The notes beneath the pieces are model-generated. The model did not search any database, was not told the origin of the DNA, and saw only the letters and a program-made list of their open reading frames with translations. A stretch of 28,187 bases of DNA from CAYJBP01 sp964368605 (GTDB lineage Bacteria > Bacillota > Dehalobacteriia > UBA4068), in NCBI GenBank assembly GCA_964368605.1, contig CAYJBP010000022.1, forward strand, positions 1 through 28,187. The letters run 5' to 3'. Each line of letters begins with the position of its first letter. Position 1 is the first letter of the stretch. A program made the translations under genes and the position numbers. This document shows positions 25,335-28,187 of the stretch, in pieces.

Positions 25335-26030
25335 ATGTCTACGATTAGCCCCTTAATTCAAACAGTTAATTTATCCAAAACTTATAAAAACGGTATAGTT
25401 GGTGTTAGCGATATCAATTTATCGATAAATCATGGTGAATTTGTCTTTTTAACCGGCAAAAGCGGTGCCGGCAAAAGTACCTTAATTCGCCTTCTTTTTA
25501 GGGAAGAATTACCTTCCAGTGGCCAAATTTTGCTTTCCGGCCGCTCTATTGTACGCTTATCCAGGCGGGATACTATTTTGCTTAGGCGCAATACCGGCGT
25601 AATATTTCAGGATTTTAGGCTGATGGAACGCAGCAATGTCTTTGATAATGTAGCTTTTGCCCTAAAGGCTGTAGAACGACCCTGGGCCGAAATTAAACGC
25701 CGAGTGCCGGAAATTCTCGAAAAAGTTGGCTTAAACGGACGCGAAAAAGACAGTGTACTTCATTTATCGGGCGGTGAGCAGCAAAGGGTAGCTGTGGCTA
25801 GGGCTATTATCAATAATCCCTTGATTCTTTATGCCGATGAGCCTACCGGCGATTTAGATCCCAAAACATCTGATGAACTGATGGATTTGTTTTTGCAATT
25901 AAATAAAGATGGCATGACCATGCTAATTGCCACCCATGATAAAGTTATTGTCGATCGCCTTAAAAAGCGGGTGCTGGCCTTAGAAAACAGCCGCTTAATC
26001 AGCGATAATATAGGAGGGTGGTCGCTATGA
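25335..26030 (+). CDS. ftsE: Cell division ATP-binding protein FtsE
   Basis: FtsE is the ABC ATPase that, with FtsX, transmits energy across the membrane to activate a cell-wall hydrolase. The 231-residue product has Walker A (TGKSGAGKS), the Q-loop VIFQDFRLME, signature LSGGEQQRVAVARA, Walker B LYADEPTGDLD and switch ATHD. Length matches the family (about 228). ATG 25335 is chosen over an in-frame GTG at 25323; GAGG at 25325-25328 is the RBS. A weak promoter, TTGTCG (25291) with TATAAA (25314) at 17 bp, would leave a very short leader. The stop overlaps the ftsX start in an ATGA junction. Confidence 0.9.
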   Translation: MSTISPLIQTVNLSKTYKNGIVGVSDINLSINHGEFVFLTGKSGAGKSTLIRLLFREELPSSGQILLSGRSIVRLSRRDTILLRRNTGVIFQDFRLMERSNVFDNVAFALKAVERPWAEIKRRVPEILEKVGLNGREKDSVLHLSGGEQQRVAVARAIINNPLILYADEPTGDLDPKTSDELMDLFLQLNKDGMTMLIATHDKVIVDRLKKRVLALENSRLISDNIGGWSL

Positions 26031-26911
26031 AAATTAAAAGTTTTCGTTATATTTTTCCGCAGGCCTTTAAGTCTTTGCGGGCTAATGGTTGGATGACTTT
26101 TGCTTCAATCATGACTGTAACAATTGCCCTGTTTTTATGCACAATGTTTTGGTTAATGATTATCAACATCGATGCTAATGCCCGTGATTTTGAAAGTGAT
26201 GTAAGGGTTTTGGCCTATATTCGAGAAGATACCGAAAAAGAGGATTACCAGGCCATTCAAACCCGGATTGAGGGTATTGAAGGGGTTGTGGAAATCGAAT
26301 ACATAGACAAAGAAGATGGTTTAGACGACTTGGAAAAAGTTTTTGAGGTTGATTTGCGGGATACTTTGCCGGAAGGATCTAATCCCTTGCCCGATGCTTT
26401 TTCGATTATGGCATCCAGCACCGATGCGGTTGAGGCTATAGCAAAAAGTGTGGACGAAATACCGCAAATCGAAACGGTAAATTATGGCGGCCGCAGTGTA
26501 GAGATGCTGTTTGCCTTAACCGATACCATGCGCCAAATTGGCATAGCGGTAATGGTTTTGCTGGGTATAGCGGCAGTAGTTTTGGTGGCGATGACCATTC
26601 GTTTAACGGTAGTTGCCCGCCGCAAGGAAATTATGGTGATGAAATGGGTGGGGGCTACCAATGCTTTTATCCGCTGGCCATTCTTTTTAGAAGGGATGAT
26701 TTTGGGCTTAAGCGGTTCGGTTTTGGCCTTATCCTTGGTATTATTAAGTTATCAAAATGCAACTCAATGGCTGCTAAATACTGTTAACTTTATTACAATC
26801 TTAGATTTTAGCACTATTTGGTTTACCACTTCTATCTTTACTTTAGGGGCAGGAATTTTAATGGGGATATTTGGCAGCATTTTATCCCTGGGCAAATTCT
26901 TAAATGTATAG
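26027..26911 (+). CDS. ftsX: Cell division permease FtsX
   Basis: The 294-residue product has the FtsX layout: a membrane helix near residues 25-45 (FASIMTVTIALFLCTMF), then an outer domain to about residue 165 (with VRVLAYIREDTEKEDY). Three further helices follow: IGIAVMVLLGIAAVVLV, FFLEGMILGLSGSVLA and FTLGAGILMGIFGS. FtsX couples FtsE ATP hydrolysis to a peptidoglycan hydrolase through this outer domain. ATG 26027 has AGGAGGG at 26012-26018 and overlaps ftsE by four bases (ATGA). The hydrolase gene starts 9 bp after its stop, which fits the FtsEX-PcsB/CwlO arrangement. Confidence 0.9.
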   Translation: MKIKSFRYIFPQAFKSLRANGWMTFASIMTVTIALFLCTMFWLMIINIDANARDFESDVRVLAYIREDTEKEDYQAIQTRIEGIEGVVEIEYIDKEDGLDDLEKVFEVDLRDTLPEGSNPLPDAFSIMASSTDAVEAIAKSVDEIPQIETVNYGGRSVEMLFALTDTMRQIGIAVMVLLGIAAVVLVAMTIRLTVVARRKEIMVMKWVGATNAFIRWPFFLEGMILGLSGSVLALSLVLLSYQNATQWLLNTVNFITILDFSTIWFTTSIFTLGAGILMGIFGSILSLGKFLNV

Positions 26912-26920
26912 GAGGTTTAT

Positions 26921-28114
26921 ATGCGTAAAAAAATAGCATGGTTTTTGCTGATTATCACGGTACTAAGTGGTAGCCTTTTATTGGCAAATCCGCAGTCGGC
27001 CATCTCGGAGGAAACTTTGGAAGAGTTAAGGTCGCAATTAGAAAATAATGAGGCGCTCCGTGAGGAGGCTCAGCAGAATATTATTGATCAAACCCAAAAT
27101 ATCAATCAATTGCAAACAGAAATTGCCGAGTTGGATGCCCAGCTAAACACCTTAATTGCCGAAATGGATTTAATTGAAGCGGCAATTATTACCTTGGAGC
27201 AGCAAATTGCTGATGCGGCCATTGCCATTGCCGATGCCCAAATTCGCTTAGAGGAAAGGCAAACTTATTTAGAAGGACGTTTACGCAGTATTTATATGAA
27301 TGGCGATATTGATATGATGGATGTTTTCTTCGAGGCCAGCAGCTTTGAGGAGTTTTTGTCGCTTTATGATCGGGTAGAGAGTCTTTTGGTGCAAGATCGT
27401 GAGGCAATGGATCAAATTGCGACCGAAAAGGCCTTTATTGAAGAAGAGATGGCCAAGATGATTAAAGCCGAGGCCGATCATCAGGTAGTATTGGCCGAGC
27501 AGGAAATTCGTAAAACCGAGTTGGACACAATTTCTGCCGAAAAAGCAGCTGCCATTGCCGCTGCCGAAAATGATATTGCCACCAGCCTATCGGTGCAGGC
27601 CGAATTAGATGCTGCCGATGCGATGGCGCAGGATAAAATTCGTGAAATTATGGAAGCCCAAGCGGCCTCCGGCACGGCTCGTTTAGATTTTGGCGGCTTT
27701 TTGGTCTGGCCTTTGCCGGCTAATGAAACTGATATCACCTCTGAATATGGGATGCGAGTGCATCCGATTTACGGTGATATGCGTATGCATGCCGGAGTAG
27801 ATGTGGGCGCACCCAATGGGGTAGAGATTTATGCCGCCGCCCCGGGCGAAGTTATTTATTGTGATTGGATGGGTGGTTATGGCAATACGGTAATGATTGA
27901 CCATGGCAATGATGAATTTGGCAATGGTATTGTAACTTTATATGCTCATATGTCGGCTTTTTCGGTATTTAGAACCGGCGATTATGTGCAGGCCTATGAC
28001 CTAATCGGTTATGTGGGCACAACAGGTCAAAGCACAGGCAATCACTTGCATTTTGAGGTAAGATCCAATGGTAGCCATACCGACCCCTGGCCATATTTGG
28101 GAGGACGCCCCTAA
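26921..28114 (+). CDS. Coiled-coil M23 peptidoglycan hydrolase (EnvC/PcsB-like role with FtsEX)
   Basis: The 397-residue product has a signal peptide (MRKKIAWFLLIITVLSG). A long Glu/Gln/Ala-rich coiled coil spans about residues 30-245, and a C-terminal LytM/M23 domain spans about 265-390. The M23 zinc ligands are H290 and D294 in MHAGVDV and H377 in HLHFEV (H375-L-H377). The catalytic domain therefore looks active, unlike the protein at 8725. Coiled coil plus M23 next to ftsEX is the classic layout of hydrolases controlled by FtsEX. RBS AGGAGG at 26911-26916 precedes ATG 26921. The stop at 28112-28114 is the start of a 3' element. Confidence 0.9.
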   Translation: MRKKIAWFLLIITVLSGSLLLANPQSAISEETLEELRSQLENNEALREEAQQNIIDQTQNINQLQTEIAELDAQLNTLIAEMDLIEAAIITLEQQIADAAIAIADAQIRLEERQTYLEGRLRSIYMNGDIDMMDVFFEASSFEEFLSLYDRVESLLVQDREAMDQIATEKAFIEEEMAKMIKAEADHQVVLAEQEIRKTELDTISAEKAAAIAAAENDIATSLSVQAELDAADAMAQDKIREIMEAQAASGTARLDFGGFLVWPLPANETDITSEYGMRVHPIYGDMRMHAGVDVGAPNGVEIYAAAPGEVIYCDWMGGYGNTVMIDHGNDEFGNGIVTLYAHMSAFSVFRTGDYVQAYDLIGYVGTTGQSTGNHLHFEVRSNGSHTDPWPYLGGRP

Positions 28115-28187
28115 AAGTTTTACTCGATTTTTTACAAAAAATCGCGGGGCTTGGGGCAGAGCCCCAAGGTCTTAAAAGGTCTTAAAA
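28112..28187 (+). repeat. Two-hairpin 3' element (after the M23 hydrolase gene)
   Basis: The TAA stop begins TAAAAGTTTTACTC. Stem one is CGATTTTTT (28125-28133) with AAAAAATCG (28136-28144). Stem two is CTTGGGGC (28150-28157), loop AGA, and GCCCCAAG (28161-28168). A tandem GGTCTTAAAA repeat runs to the end of the window, which may cut the element. Confidence 0.8.

Noticed and set aside
1..28187. CRISPR array, tRNA, rRNA, transposase or phage genes
   Set aside because: No regularly spaced repeats, cloverleaf sequences or recognisable mobile-element proteins were found on reading the sequence. The repeats present are dispersed hairpins.

Overview
The window looks like a piece of a draft genome from a low-to-moderate GC Bacillota, most likely a clostridial lineage. 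The evidence is AddAB instead of RecBCD, a DnaD plus DnaI-type helicase-loading pair, FtsEX with an M23 hydrolase, near-consensus sigma-A promoters and strong AGGAGG ribosome binding sites. A run of exactly 100 N at 22274-22373 marks a scaffold join. I cannot name a genus. No rRNA, tRNA, CRISPR array or transposase gene is visible.

Layout. Positions 142-9387 (+) form one probable operon: a DUF362 protein, a PHP-family histidinol-phosphatase-like enzyme, addB, addA, and a membrane-anchored degenerate LytM protein resembling SpoIVFA/SpoIIQ. Positions 9388-10005 are a gene-free block packed with nested inverted repeats. A PF12897-type aspartate aminotransferase (10006-11274, -) and a HisC-type aminotransferase (11483-12583, +) diverge from a shared promoter region. 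After hisC comes a 264-bp structured element with 21-bp terminal inverted repeats. Next is a MarR-regulated efflux operon (12979-19019): marR, an RND adaptor, an AcrB-type permease and a TolC-like exported protein. The marR promoter has perfect consensus boxes, and a 12-bp-armed palindrome straddles its -10 box.

Positions 19162-22256 (-) hold, in transcription order, dnaD, a dnaI/dnaC-type loader, a nitrilase-superfamily amidase and a double-SH3 lipoprotein. Across the gap lies a beta-CASP metallo-beta-lactamase RNase whose 3' end is lost in the Ns. A cyclophilin (+) and a bacteriohemerythrin (-) follow as single genes, each with a good promoter. The window closes with ftsE-ftsX and the coiled-coil/M23 hydrolase that FtsEX is expected to activate.

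The least explained signals are non-coding. First, a two-hairpin element recurs immediately downstream of six genes, always in the sense orientation of the gene it follows. In four of the six the gene's own TAA stop is the first three bases of the element. Both stems show compensatory base changes between copies. Second, the 264-bp element between hisC and marR could be an IS630-type MITE or an undescribed structured RNA. Third, the 9388-10005 block contains at least seven separate inverted repeats.
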